64,000 nucleotides of DNA from the NCBI GenBank assembly GCA_965662545.1, contig CBFIHZ010000008.1:42325-106324 (forward strand), written 5' to 3'. Every line of letters starts with the position of its first letter. The stretch's first letter is position 1. The notes beneath the pieces were generated by a model that had not been told where the DNA came from, made no database searches, and was given only the letters and a program-made list of their open reading frames with translations. The translations under genes and the position numbers were made by a program. This stretch comes from CPC320 sp002684375 (GTDB lineage Bacteria; Pseudomonadota; Alphaproteobacteria; Rhodobacterales; Rhodobacteraceae). Shown here piece after piece: positions 46,148 through 54,952 of this stretch.

Positions 46148-46474
46148 TTATGTTTCTGATCCCGGAGTTGGATAATTGCCCACTGTTCTGGCAGCTTGGA
46201 TGGCGGCATCAACGTCAAATTCAGGCATCATCAAAAGCTTATCCCAACCGCCTGATTGCATCATAATGTCCCTGACACCGGCGGCAACTTCGATTGATGA
46301 TATTTCAACAGTTGCGAAAACATCATATTCTCCCATAAGATACATGACATCGCCAAGGGTTGCATCAACTTTTGCAAACATGTCTCTAACGGCTTCGACG
46401 CGTTTCGCATAGCTGCTATCCAACATCCCCGACAGCCCTTGTTGACTGTATTTTCCCATATAGACCACTTTCAT
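46148..46474 (-). CDS. GYD domain protein
   Basis: 108 residues. A small alpha/beta ferredoxin-like domain; the MYLMGEYDVFATVEI stretch holds the GEYD form of the motif naming the GYD family, with the N-terminal YMGKYSQQGLSGML. Function of the family is unknown. It stands alone, read towards the dctBD genes. Confidence 0.85.
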   Translation of the reverse strand: MKVVYMGKYSQQGLSGMLDSSYAKRVEAVRDMFAKVDATLGDVMYLMGEYDVFATVEISSIEVAAGVRDIMMQSGGWDKLLMMPEFDVDAAIQAARTVGNYPTPGSET

Positions 46475-47297
46475 AATATTCTCCCTTTTAATGTTTTTAA
46501 GCGTGCTCTCATATCATATGTTATAAGACAAACGGGTCAATTAATCTTCTGATTTATCCAGTCGTTTTAAGTGGATGAATACATTTTATTACTTTGCGAT
46601 GACTAATCTTGCATGGACTTTAGAAAAACTGAATCGTTTCTGGTTTATCTAGGTAGGAATATTTGATGCCGCCAGGTTGTGAGGCAGATGATTGGTCATT
46701 AAAAACACCCGCGAAATCTGACGTTGGTTTAAAAACTAGGCTCCAAAGAGGATACGCTTTGGGCTTTGATAGTGAATTGGTTGATTTGCTTGATAGGCTA
46801 AAGCATGTGGGACAACCCGTCGGTTATTGAGCCCGCCATGGTCGAATGTCTTCTGCAACAATTGTGGGGTTTCCCTTTCGGACCCTGCTAGAGCATGGGT
46901 TTTAAGTTTGTAAACATAAATTGAGGGCTTGCAGTAATAATTGCTTCGGTTAAATTCTTATGAGAGGCTCTCTGCGCAGCAACTAACATGAATGACCGCG
47001 AAAGCCGCCAATTTTTTGTGGCAAAGGCGGCTGGCACATAGTTTATGGTTTTGAACTTCACCAGACACTCTTGATACATCTTATATCAATTAGCCTAATG
47101 GGATTATCTTCAATCAGGTCGAGTTTGTGTTGGACGGTTGAGAGAGTTTGATGTTCATTGCCAAAGCAAACCTTGTTCTTCTTTGGCTTAGCTGCGATTT
47201 GGAATGCGCAGATTGGTTGATCAAGCCAGAGAGTAAAAATAATGCGTGCCGCGCACAAAATTCAGGCGGAGGCTGCTTTTGTTAAAAGGGAAATAAA
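46475..47297. other. 823 bp low-density region with one marginal small open frame
   Basis: Marks the change from dense to sparse gene content. A 54-codon plus-strand frame at 46666-46830 (MPPGCEADDWSLKTPAKSDV onward) has TAGGAA about ten bases before its ATG but no recognisable family. Otherwise nothing coding was seen. The last part upstream of 47298 must contain the dehydrogenase promoter. Confidence 0.45.
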
Positions 47298-48377
47298 ATG
47301 TCCGAAGTAAAAAATATTCATGCACCCGTTGGTTCCATAGACAGGTTTTCGCGACAAATTTTCCAAAATGCCGGGGTTGATTCACGCAGTTCTGATGCAG
47401 CGACGCGGGCGATGTTACATGGCTCGATACATGGTGTGGACAGTCATGGTATCCGGTTGCTTGCCCATTATGTTAAGGCGTTTCAAGGTGGGCGGCTCAA
47501 TAAACAACCAAAGATAACGATTACCCAAAAACGCAGCGGAACGACGGTTTTAGACGCGGATAATGCCCATGGGGCTGTTGGTGCTTTTGCGGCGATAGAA
47601 CACGCGATTGGCAATGCTCAGGTGGCAGGAATCGCCGCAGTTGCTATTCAGAATACATCGCACTTCGGGCCCGCCGGAGCATTTTCGAAGGCTGCCGCAG
47701 ATGCAGGAATGATTGCCTTGGTCTTTGGCAATTCGGATGGTTTTGTACGTTTGTTTGATGGGGCTGAACCTTTCCATGGGACCAACCCGATTTCGGTTGC
47801 GGTACCTTCGGGCCAAGGTAATCCTTGGCTGTTGGATATGGCCACCAGTTCAGTCCCGTTTAATCGGGTTGAACTGCATCAGTCCCTGCAGCGCGATTTG
47901 CCCAGGGGGGTCGCATCAGACAGCGACGGCGGTGATACCACTGACCCGTTTTGTGCCGAAATGCTGGCACCATTGGGTGGCTCTGACTTTGGCTTCAAGG
48001 GCGCAGCTTTGGGTGGTGTTGCCGAAATATTTTCTGCCGTTTTAACAGGTATGAAACTGAGCCCCGACATTGCGCCGATGGCTGGACCCGACTTTCTGCG
48101 TGCCCGCGAGATGGGCGCGTTCGTGATTGTGATGGATCCCGTGGCCTTTGTTGCGGCACCTTTGGTAGAAGCGGGTATGACACGCTATCTTGCTCTTTTG
48201 CGAGGTTCAAAACCGCGAGCCGGCCAATCCGTTATGGCGCCGGGTGATAGAGAATGGGCAAGAGCAGCCCATAGACAGGTTAAAGGTATTCCTTTGGACC
48301 CTATTACCGTCACGAATTTTTCCCAGTTGGCTGAAGACTATAAAGTGAAACTTCCATGGCATACTGGCCCTTCCTGA
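47298..48377 (+). CDS. Ldh-family (malate/L-sulfolactate/ureidoglycolate-type) dehydrogenase
   Basis: 359 residues. Type 2 malate/lactate dehydrogenase fold: HGSIHGVDSHGIRLLAHYVKAFQGG at about 40-64, the catalytic-His region NTSHFGPAGAFSKAA at about 119-133, NPISVAVPSG, and FKGAALGGVAEIFSAVLTG. These NAD(P) enzymes oxidise 2-hydroxyacids; substrate cannot be told from sequence. It belongs to a scattered set of sugar-acid type catabolic genes in the right half of the window (51.1, 56.3, 57.2 kb). Ribosome site AAAGGGA. Confidence 0.9.
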   Translation: MSEVKNIHAPVGSIDRFSRQIFQNAGVDSRSSDAATRAMLHGSIHGVDSHGIRLLAHYVKAFQGGRLNKQPKITITQKRSGTTVLDADNAHGAVGAFAAIEHAIGNAQVAGIAAVAIQNTSHFGPAGAFSKAAADAGMIALVFGNSDGFVRLFDGAEPFHGTNPISVAVPSGQGNPWLLDMATSSVPFNRVELHQSLQRDLPRGVASDSDGGDTTDPFCAEMLAPLGGSDFGFKGAALGGVAEIFSAVLTGMKLSPDIAPMAGPDFLRAREMGAFVIVMDPVAFVAAPLVEAGMTRYLALLRGSKPRAGQSVMAPGDREWARAAHRQVKGIPLDPITVTNFSQLAEDYKVKLPWHTGPS

Positions 48378-48722
48378 ACGGAAACAGGGGCAATTTGCCC
48401 AAAACCTAAGGAAACTTTCAATGTCTGCACGCTTTGTTCGGCCATGCGTATGCGCCGATGGATTTTGGATTGCTTCCCACGACAGTTCGCTGGCAATAAT
48501 AAGATTGGCAACTCGTGCCCAGCCGTTTGGCATTTGCGCAGATGCAACGGGACGCCAGTAAATTCAAGCGTAAATTGTCCTAGGAGCGTTTACCAAGATT
48601 TACGGGGCGATGTTGCACCACAGTAGCAAACTGATTAGCTGGCGACGAATTGAGTATTGTGTTTTACTAGATCTCCAAGACGAAACAATGTCTTGTGATG
48701 AAGCATTGTTTAGAGGAAAAAT
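48378..48722. other. 345 bp region with a marginal 46-codon frame
   Basis: A plus-strand frame at 48421-48561 (MSARFVRPCVCADGFWIASH onward) has a good AAGGAA site at proper distance but matches no family I know. It could be a small gene or a remnant; nothing else seen. Confidence 0.35.
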
Positions 48723-49295
48723 ATGTCTTTAGAATCTGATCTCACGGGTCGAAGTGGCGGTGTATGCGAGCTTTGCGGTATGAAAAATGCCCGGACCGCA
48801 TGCGATGTTCCGCCCGAAGCTGATGGCTCTGCTGAGATGGCTGTTTTGCTCTGTCGGACTTGTCTTAAGGGGGTTACAGGTGTCATTGAGGATGCACCAC
48901 ATTGGCGGTGTCTGAGTGAGGCGGTTTGGAGCACCTATGCCCCCGTCCAAGTGACTGCATACCGTTTGTTGCAGCGTTTGTCAGAGCAACATTGGGCGCG
49001 TGATATCTTGGAAATCCTTTACCTTGAGCCGGCTGTACTAACATGGGCTAAAAAAAGCCCAACAGCAAATGTGCCTGAAATTATTCACCGCGACTCAAAT
49101 GGCGTGTTACTGGCAGCTGGTGATACGGTGACGCTGATTAAAGACCTGCCAGTCAAGGGGGGTGGTTTTACTGCGAAGCGGGGAACCTCGGTCCGGAGGA
49201 TATCGCTTGTCGAAGACAACGAACACCAAATTGAGGGTCGTGTGAACGGGCAGAAAATCATAATTCTGACTGAGTTTACCAAATTATCCAGTTAA
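48723..49295 (+). CDS. PhnA/YjdM-family zinc-ribbon protein
   Basis: 190 residues. N-terminal zinc ribbon: CELCG at about 16-20 and CRTC at about 44-47. The C-terminal SH3-like domain is the PhnA signature: DSNGVLLAAGDTVTLIKDLPVKGGGFTAKRGTSVRRISLVEDNEHQIEGRVNGQKIIILT. Despite the name, the family is not shown to act on phosphonates, and no phn genes are near. Stands alone with AGAGGAAAA before the ATG. Confidence 0.9.
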   Translation: MSLESDLTGRSGGVCELCGMKNARTACDVPPEADGSAEMAVLLCRTCLKGVTGVIEDAPHWRCLSEAVWSTYAPVQVTAYRLLQRLSEQHWARDILEILYLEPAVLTWAKKSPTANVPEIIHRDSNGVLLAAGDTVTLIKDLPVKGGGFTAKRGTSVRRISLVEDNEHQIEGRVNGQKIIILTEFTKLSS

Positions 49296-49906
49296 TACAG
49301 ATCATGGGTATACGTGGTATCTAAAAAGACTGGGTATTGATTGCAGCTAGAGCAGGCTGTTTAAGCCAAGATTTTACAGTTTATCTTCGCGGTTGATTTT
49401 ATGGCCGGCGTTAGGTCAGGTTCACCTGCACAATAAGGCCCCGACCGATGTGCCGGCAGAAATAACGTTTTCAAACTTCTGCGCCAAACCTCATTGAGTA
49501 ATAGCTTATAGCTGCCGGTTATTACCCTTTGCGTTGAGGTCTGCTCACAACAGGCTGAACCCTTTCAATTGTATGAATTAAACAGTGTTGTTTATCGAGC
49601 ATTATCGATCGTTATATTATGATCGATTACGCTTTTGGCTGGATGAACCAAGTCTGATCATGGCGGTCAACAACCCTCAAAATAATTGAGACGCCATATT
49701 CAACCCTTGCTGAAAAATATCATGTGAAGGTTCACATGATAAACAACCAAAGCGGTATCATAAGTTTATACACTCACCTTTAAAGAATACCTCCCCTTTT
49801 TAAGGCAAATTTTTTCTGTTTATTAAAAGGGGGAAAGTTATGGCTTGGTGCTTAAAAGGTCTATTTTGAATAGTTCAGCCTTTAGATTTTGATATGGGGG
49901 CTGTAA
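49296..49906. other. 611 bp region without a gene
   Basis: No supported open frame. It contains the perfect 22-bp inverted repeat at 49719-49740 and, at 49793-49833, a CCCCTTTTTAA/TTAAAAGGGGG pair with a 19-base loop, plus the AT-rich upstream region of the small gene at 49907. Confidence 0.5.
49719..49740. promoter_or_regulatory. Perfect 22-bp inverted repeat, possible operator
   Basis: ATCATGTGAA, a GG spacer, then TTCACATGAT, all ten positions symmetrical. It lies about 170 bp before the small gene at 49907 with no T run after it, so a protein-binding site is more likely than a terminator. No cognate regulator can be named. Confidence 0.4.
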
Positions 49907-50230
49907 ATGGGCTGTTTACAACTTATAATGGCGGTGTCGGTTCATATAGGCTATTGGGGTAGTTATTACAGTCTTCATCCAGACTTACGATGTACCACGC
50001 AAAATACTATAGCAGGAGCCTATTATAATTCTGGGCGGCGCGTCAGTGTTTATGCTGCCCGTAAAGTTGCGATGGGAGATGGCTTTCTCGAAATTGGACT
50101 TTCCAGCGGCTACGGTGATGAAGCGGTACCAATGTTGCGATATCGAAAAGGAAATATCTTTATTGTGCCTGCTTATCAGGGCTCGAAAAAGGAAAAAGTT
50201 TATGGATTATTTCTGGGCTGGCAATTTTGA
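49907..50230 (+). CDS. Hypothetical protein, small beta-rich, low-GC surroundings
   Basis: 107 residues. Alternating aromatic/small residues (HIGYWGSYYSLH, AGAYYNSGRRVSVYAARK, FLEIGLSSGYGD, KVYGLFLGWQF) and a C-terminal Phe suggest a beta-barrel or beta-sandwich fragment. Similar GAYYNS...YAAR...GYGD patterns occur in small outer-membrane-like or phage proteins, but I cannot assign a family. No clear signal peptide is present at this start, and no good ribosome site, so the 5' end may be lost. Confidence 0.5.
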   Translation: MGCLQLIMAVSVHIGYWGSYYSLHPDLRCTTQNTIAGAYYNSGRRVSVYAARKVAMGDGFLEIGLSSGYGDEAVPMLRYRKGNIFIVPAYQGSKKEKVYGLFLGWQF

Positions 50231-51094
50231 AAATATGTAATATAAAACCAGTACTTTTTGTTTTGTTTTTTAAATTAAATTTAAATATATAAAAGACTTT
50301 AAGCTGCTCTCAACTAAATATTTCAAAATTATATTAAGTGAAGTTTAAATAAAAAATTATTTATAAATTCTATATTAATTGATAGTATGAAATGATCGAA
50401 TATACTCTTGAAGTGATCTGTCAAGGGCGCTTATTTTTTAAATTATACTTGCTCAGTCTCCAATATTTAAATTTTTACCTTAAAGCTAGTATGGTTGCTT
50501 TCGGTAAAGTACCTGTTTTTTTCCTTACAGGGCACTTTATCTCATTTTTAACATATTTCTCATTGAGTTCACCCTTTCAAGGTCAGTTCGGACTGTCGCA
50601 CATTTTCATTTCACTGGGCAATTTGACGGACCGGGGCTATGTCTCCTCCGGATCGGACACTCATTTAAGATAGATGGCAAAATAAAGGCCCAAACAGGTT
50701 TTTGAGACGCCAACACATCTTCGGCTATAATTTTTGTAGGCTAATTTTCGCTACCCGCATTGGCCGTGGTGTTGATCACTCTGTGGTCAGCTAAGAAGCC
50801 CCTTCGGAGAGATTAAATGATCACGCGTTGCCCCGTTATCGCAGAGAGATTTAAATGGGATCGCCCTTCACTGTTTCGGGGTTGGCGTCACAACCTTTTG
50901 TGGCACTTTTTCGTTTAGATTTGAGATGGGCATCTGCGGTGAAAAATGGTAGACTTCATCGTAAATTTTTAACAAAATGTCGCATCAACATTGTCAAAAA
51001 TCGGAAATGCCGGTGGAGGTTAATGCTCAGAAATTGTGACCTTCTATGGTGGCTATTACCAGCCTAGCTGATCACTTGAAAAACGGAGGACACT
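50231..51094. other. 864 bp AT-rich gap with no supported gene
   Basis: 50231-50400 is strongly AT-rich. Frames at 50392-50673 and 50855-51067 exist but have unnatural composition and no ribosome sites. The final bases hold the CGGAGGAC site for the gene at 51095. Looks like decayed or acquired DNA. Confidence 0.45.
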
Positions 51095-52339
51095 TTGGCC
51101 GACAAGATAATTTTGCTCATTGGGACCTATGATACAAAGAACGACGAGTTGGACTATATGGCCGACCGTATACGGTCTTTGGGTGGTGGCGTGACCACGC
51201 TGGATGTGAGCGTTCTTGGTGATCCTAGACGCCCGACGGATTATTCAAAGCACCATGTTGCACAAGCTGGTGGCCATTCGGTACAATCGGCAATCGATAG
51301 CGGGAGCGAACATCTTGCGATGAACATGATGTCAGACGGAGCCTGTGTGCTGTCCAAGCGTTTGGTCTCCAACGGATCTATCGATGGGGTACTTATCCTC
51401 GGGGGGACGATGGGCACAGATTTGGCACTGGATGTTTGCCAAGCCTTGCCGATTGGGATACCCAAATATGTGGTATCGACCGTTGCATTCTCACCTATCA
51501 TCCCGGCCGAGCGCTTGGCATGCGACATTCAAATGATTCTGTGGGCTGGGGGGCTGTACGGACTTAACTCGGTGTGCAAAGCCTCTCTCAGTCAGGCCGC
51601 GGGTGCTGTTTTGGGCGCAGCTCGTGCGGTAGAGCCACCCCAAACTGACCGTCCGCTCGTTGGGATAACCTCGTTGGGGACCTCTTGCTTGCGCTATGTC
51701 AAATCGCTGAAACCCGCGCTCGAGGCACAGGGCTATGAGGTTGCGATATTTCATGCAATGGGAATGGGTGGTATGGCTTTTGAGCATATTGCATCGCAAA
51801 AGGGCTTTGTTTGTGTCATGGATTTTGCCGGCTGCGAGCTGGGCAATTTACTAGCAGGTTCGCTTGTTCAGGCGGGTCAAGACCGGTTTCTAAGAGCAGG
51901 TCGTGCTGGAATTCCGCAAATTGTGGCACCGGGCTGTATGGATTTAATTGATTTTGCGGGGTGGCAGGAAATTCCGGATAAATTCGCTGACCGGCCCATC
52001 CACTATCACAATAAATTAATCAAAAATACCTTTTTTACTGCTGATGAACGACGCGAAATCGCGCGGGAGTTAAACAAACGACTGGCTGAAAGTCCGGCAC
52101 CCACGCATCTGATCATTCCAAACCAGGGGATCGAAGAATGGGACCGTCCCGGAGGAGATTGCCATGATCCCGAGGGGCTGGCGGCGTTTTTGGATGAATT
52201 GCGTAAATCCCTTGCCAAATCGGTCTCAGCAACCGAATGCGAATGCCATATAAATGATCCAGAGTTTACTGATACAGCGATGGCAATCTTTAACGGTTGG
52301 GTGGCAAGCGGGATTGTGCCCGCCGGGAAGATTGGGTGA
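51095..52339 (+). CDS. Tm-1-like ATP-binding domain protein (UPF0261)
   Basis: 414 residues from TTG 51095, following GGAGG. N-terminal half IILLIGTYDTKNDELDYMADRI with GVLILGGTMGTDLALDVCQALPIGIPKYVVSTVAFSP; C-terminal half GITSLGTSCLRYVKSLKPALEAQGYEVAIFHAMGMGGMAFE, the two-lobed ATP-binding fold related to the tomato Tm-1 resistance protein. In bacteria these genes usually accompany sugar-acid or aldolase-type catabolic genes. No partner is directly adjacent here because mobile debris follows. Confidence 0.9.
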   Translation: MADKIILLIGTYDTKNDELDYMADRIRSLGGGVTTLDVSVLGDPRRPTDYSKHHVAQAGGHSVQSAIDSGSEHLAMNMMSDGACVLSKRLVSNGSIDGVLILGGTMGTDLALDVCQALPIGIPKYVVSTVAFSPIIPAERLACDIQMILWAGGLYGLNSVCKASLSQAAGAVLGAARAVEPPQTDRPLVGITSLGTSCLRYVKSLKPALEAQGYEVAIFHAMGMGGMAFEHIASQKGFVCVMDFAGCELGNLLAGSLVQAGQDRFLRAGRAGIPQIVAPGCMDLIDFAGWQEIPDKFADRPIHYHNKLIKNTFFTADERREIARELNKRLAESPAPTHLIIPNQGIEEWDRPGGDCHDPEGLAAFLDELRKSLAKSVSATECECHINDPEFTDTAMAIFNGWVASGIVPAGKIG

Positions 52340-52361
52340 TCGCTGGCAACGAGCAAGAGGC

Positions 52362-52577
52362 CTAAGTGGTCAGTCCCGGCACTTGGTTAATCGAGTTGAA
52401 GATTAATCTATCTGGCACGGATGTCGAGGTTTTGAATATATGTCGTTAAGGGCTGAGACCGCTGAGTGTCTTGAGACGGCGGGCGTAATTGTAGGCATCA
52501 AGGACGTCGCAGAGATGTCTACGGAGCTGATCGTGAGTGTCATAGTGATACCGTGTCAAGGTCGCGTGCTTGATTGT
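52362..52577 (-). pseudogene. IS481-type transposase, C-terminal remnant
   Basis: The minus strand reads RTIKHATLTRYHYDTHDQLR and RHLCDVLDAYNYARRLKTLSGLSP, then an in-frame TAA, then RHIFKTSTSVPDRLIFNSINQVPGLTT and a TAG at 52362. The region after the stop still aligns with the normal IS481 transposase end (the family reads PYEYICK...W.S.PDRF....H...GL.T), so the TAA is a later mutation. The 5' part of the transposase is missing: homology ends near 52577. No terminal inverted repeats were recognised. Confidence 0.85.
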
Positions 52578-52688
52578 GCGTTTCGGCAGCAATGGTGATG
52601 AACCAAAATCATCGCCGAACGCATGGTTTCCCATATCTTAACCGGAGACTGAATAATGTAGGAAAGTTCTTTCCTGGAGAAATGTGAA

Positions 52689-53546
52689 ATGCTCATTGAC
52701 CGACAGCTTTACCAGAAAGCATTTCAAGCGTACTTAAGAAAAGGCACGCCTATAGAGTGGTCGATCAAGCAGGAGCGACCTACTACACACTACATTTGGC
52801 GCACGAGGCGTGATGGAAAAGTTCGTTCAACCCATGCTGCACGGGAAGGACAGGTGTTTTCGTGGAATGACCCGCCACAAGGTGGAAATCCGGGGGAAGA
52901 CTACGGGTGTCGTTGCACCGCAGAGCCATACCTGCCTGAAGCTTCCGAGTTTATGGAAATCACATTACAGGGTGTTTCAGGCGGAGGTGCCGCGTGGAGT
53001 AGCAGGGACTTCGTTCGCCATTACTATCGTGGCAACGGCAGAGGCGTAACCGTGCGTGAAACTGGCCACCTTTCGGCAATCGTCGATCAATACATGTCTG
53101 AGGTGGAAAACAAGTTGAAGAACCAGACTGTCAGGCTCGCACGCGCCAGACGCAACGGCAGTATCTCCGATACGTTTTACAACACCTACAATATGACGGG
53201 CGTTGTTTTCAGTATCGGAGATACAGTGATCGGGGGCGAGTTTTCAGGTAGCGTTTTGGAGCAGAACGGCATTTTGACCATAGAAGGATCATTTGACTTC
53301 TATTTGAGGGACGAGTTTGCTGATCCAGCCGACATTGGTGTTGAGGTGGTTGATCCCGGCGAGACTATCTTTGAGAACATCCACAGGCCGCTCGATAACT
53401 ACCTTAGAGGACGCACAGGCCTTCCGCCGCGCGGACCTCAACGGCTTGGGATTCATACCGGCGAACCGTACTCGATATCTGATGATTGGTCAGGAACGTT
53501 GAGCGGGCAAATTTATTTGAACACTGCGCGGAGCGCCTATGGATAA
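52689..53546 (+). CDS. Phage-head (MuF/SPP1 gp7) motif protein with C-terminal possible toxin domain
   Basis: 285 residues, GGAG about ten bases before the ATG, in-frame TAG just upstream. Residues 35-80 carry the conserved head-morphogenesis C-terminal motif: YIWRTRRDGKVRSTH, GQVFSWNDPPQGGNPGEDYGCRC. The rest of a MuF protein is absent. Residues 105-285 form a separate domain, RDFVRHYYRGNGRGVTV, GDTVIGGEFSGSV, GILTIEGSFDFYLRDEFADP, laid out like the colicin M catalytic domain (HYxxGNG; G.L.I.G; D-x-aromatic) although colicin M's Tyr-Asp and His-Arg residues are not kept. MuF-toxin fusions are known polymorphic phage toxins. The stop overlaps the next gene (ATGGATAA). Confidence 0.7.
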   Translation: MLIDRQLYQKAFQAYLRKGTPIEWSIKQERPTTHYIWRTRRDGKVRSTHAAREGQVFSWNDPPQGGNPGEDYGCRCTAEPYLPEASEFMEITLQGVSGGGAAWSSRDFVRHYYRGNGRGVTVRETGHLSAIVDQYMSEVENKLKNQTVRLARARRNGSISDTFYNTYNMTGVVFSIGDTVIGGEFSGSVLEQNGILTIEGSFDFYLRDEFADPADIGVEVVDPGETIFENIHRPLDNYLRGRTGLPPRGPQRLGIHTGEPYSISDDWSGTLSGQIYLNTARSAYG

Positions 53547-54018
53547 ATATCGGTCATATTTAGCTGTTGGGATAGTCGCTGCGGTCTTCATGTCGAGTTT
53601 CTTCTGGGGAGTTCCAACATCCTGCGTCCGTCTTCCCAACGGATTGAATATCGGAAAACAGGCCCTGATTGACCTGAGTAGGCCATATTTCAGGCCGGAC
53701 ATTGTTCCCAAATTTAACAACGGAAAGTCGTTGCTGCTAGGGGATGCATGGCCGTTCTTTGCAACCGAAACAACGGTCTATGGAACCGCAGAAGCGAACG
53801 ACCCCAATGATGATTTTCGGTTTGTTTGGCAAAGGGATGCCGGGCTGATCCGAAAGGGCGAAGACCCTATTCGGTATGAGCGCCTTATTGATGAAGCGGG
53901 ACCATTGCTTGAAGGCACACGGTACGGGGGCTTTGGATCTGAAGTCATTATGCGAGAACTTCAAAAACAACCCGATTACACTAATCAGACTTGCCGTACG
54001 CAGTGGATCACATGGTAA
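53539..54018 (+). CDS. Membrane-anchored periplasmic protein, candidate immunity protein
   Basis: 159 residues starting inside the end of the previous gene (8-base overlap), so translation is coupled. One N-terminal membrane helix (about 7-26, YLAVGIVAAVFMSSFFWGV) with a positively charged cytoplasmic start, then a periplasmic domain with two Cys (about 29 and 152) that could form a disulfide. No family recognised. Small size, coupling to a toxin-like gene and the single anchor are what is expected of an immunity protein against a toxin that acts in the periplasm, as for colicin M; this is inference. Confidence 0.6.
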   Translation: MDKYRSYLAVGIVAAVFMSSFFWGVPTSCVRLPNGLNIGKQALIDLSRPYFRPDIVPKFNNGKSLLLGDAWPFFATETTVYGTAEANDPNDDFRFVWQRDAGLIRKGEDPIRYERLIDEAGPLLEGTRYGGFGSEVIMRELQKQPDYTNQTCRTQWITW

Positions 54019-54237
54019 CGCGAGTGTCCAGGTTTGCGGCATCGCTGATTGAAGCCTATGCCAGCAAAACAGAACTCACCAGGTTAGCAGCCTAAATGAA
54101 ACCATGTTTTACCTTAAAAAGGCTGCTAAATGATCGTAAAACCATGACCGCCTCTGTCTGTCTAGTTAACAAAGAATGATCCGGTTTTCTTGCGGCAACG
54201 TATCTTATTTATAAATAAAAACTGGAGGGAAATAAAA

Positions 54238-54534
54238 ATGAACGCTTGGGTATATGACTGCTGGCACTCTGTGATGGATGCTGAAAAAAGTCCTTTGAAA
54301 AATATTCCTAATACAAGTGCTCGACACATGATCCTACAGCTTCTTGCATGGATGTGGTGCATCGTCTTTTCACTCGGTATGGGTAGCTATTTAGTGTTTG
54401 GGGTAAGTGCATTGTTTCATGGGCTTTTTCTTGCTGCGATTGTCATTACCGTTGGTACATTTGAGGCCGCGCAACGCAAAGCCCCAACCAATGCCACCAA
54501 ATCGCAAATATACCTAACAAGTCTCGGCAAGTAA
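54238..54534 (+). CDS. Small two-helix membrane protein, unknown
   Basis: 98 residues from ATG 54238, with GGAGGG at proper distance. Two hydrophobic segments (about 33-57, ILQLLAWMWCIVFSLGMGSYLVFGV, and 60-76, LFHGLFLAAIVITVGTF); both ends are predicted cytoplasmic. The start MNAWVYDCWHSVMDAEKSPLKNIPN has no recognised motif. It lies in the mobile-debris region after the toxin-like pair, but its own ribosome site and clean reading frame support a real gene. Confidence 0.65.
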   Translation: MNAWVYDCWHSVMDAEKSPLKNIPNTSARHMILQLLAWMWCIVFSLGMGSYLVFGVSALFHGLFLAAIVITVGTFEAAQRKAPTNATKSQIYLTSLGK

Positions 54535-54952
54535 TCAGTGGCTCTATATATGCCGCCGCTCTGTGAGGGGCATCTGTGGGGTTATGATTTGCCCATTGGT
54601 ATCACTACGTTTACCACTGAATGGATCGGCGGAGTCTATCCCAAAAATGAAATAAGATAATTCATAACAGTAATTTACTGGTTTGATCCTTCGAAAGGCT
54701 GAGCAGCATCTACATCAAAGGGAAAGAAGTTTCGGGGGCAGACCACAGCTTGGTCTCAGTTAAGGTATCCAGTCAAGCGCCGTTTTTGTAGATTACTGCA
54801 CGCGGTCACCTAATGATACGAAATGATACGACAAAACGTGCTGCCCAACGGTATTCGTTGCCAATGTCTTCGGGGGCAGCGCTTTGTAGCGTCATCTGGC
54901 ATAAATCTGCAGTACTTGCGGTATGATCTAAAACAGTTTTCCAGCAGACAAA
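54535..54952. other. 418 bp region without a gene
   Basis: Between the small membrane gene and the convergent LacI gene. A short direct repeat AATGATACGAAATGATACGA at about 54812-54831; no terminator or RNA gene recognised. Confidence 0.45.

Noticed and set aside
50392..50673. 93-codon plus-strand frame in AT-rich DNA
   Set aside because: No ribosome site and a composition driven by AT-rich sequence (Phe, Leu, Ser, Tyr).
50855..51067. 70-codon frame before the Tm-1-like gene
   Set aside because: Arg/Trp-rich tail, no ribosome site, no family; probably chance.
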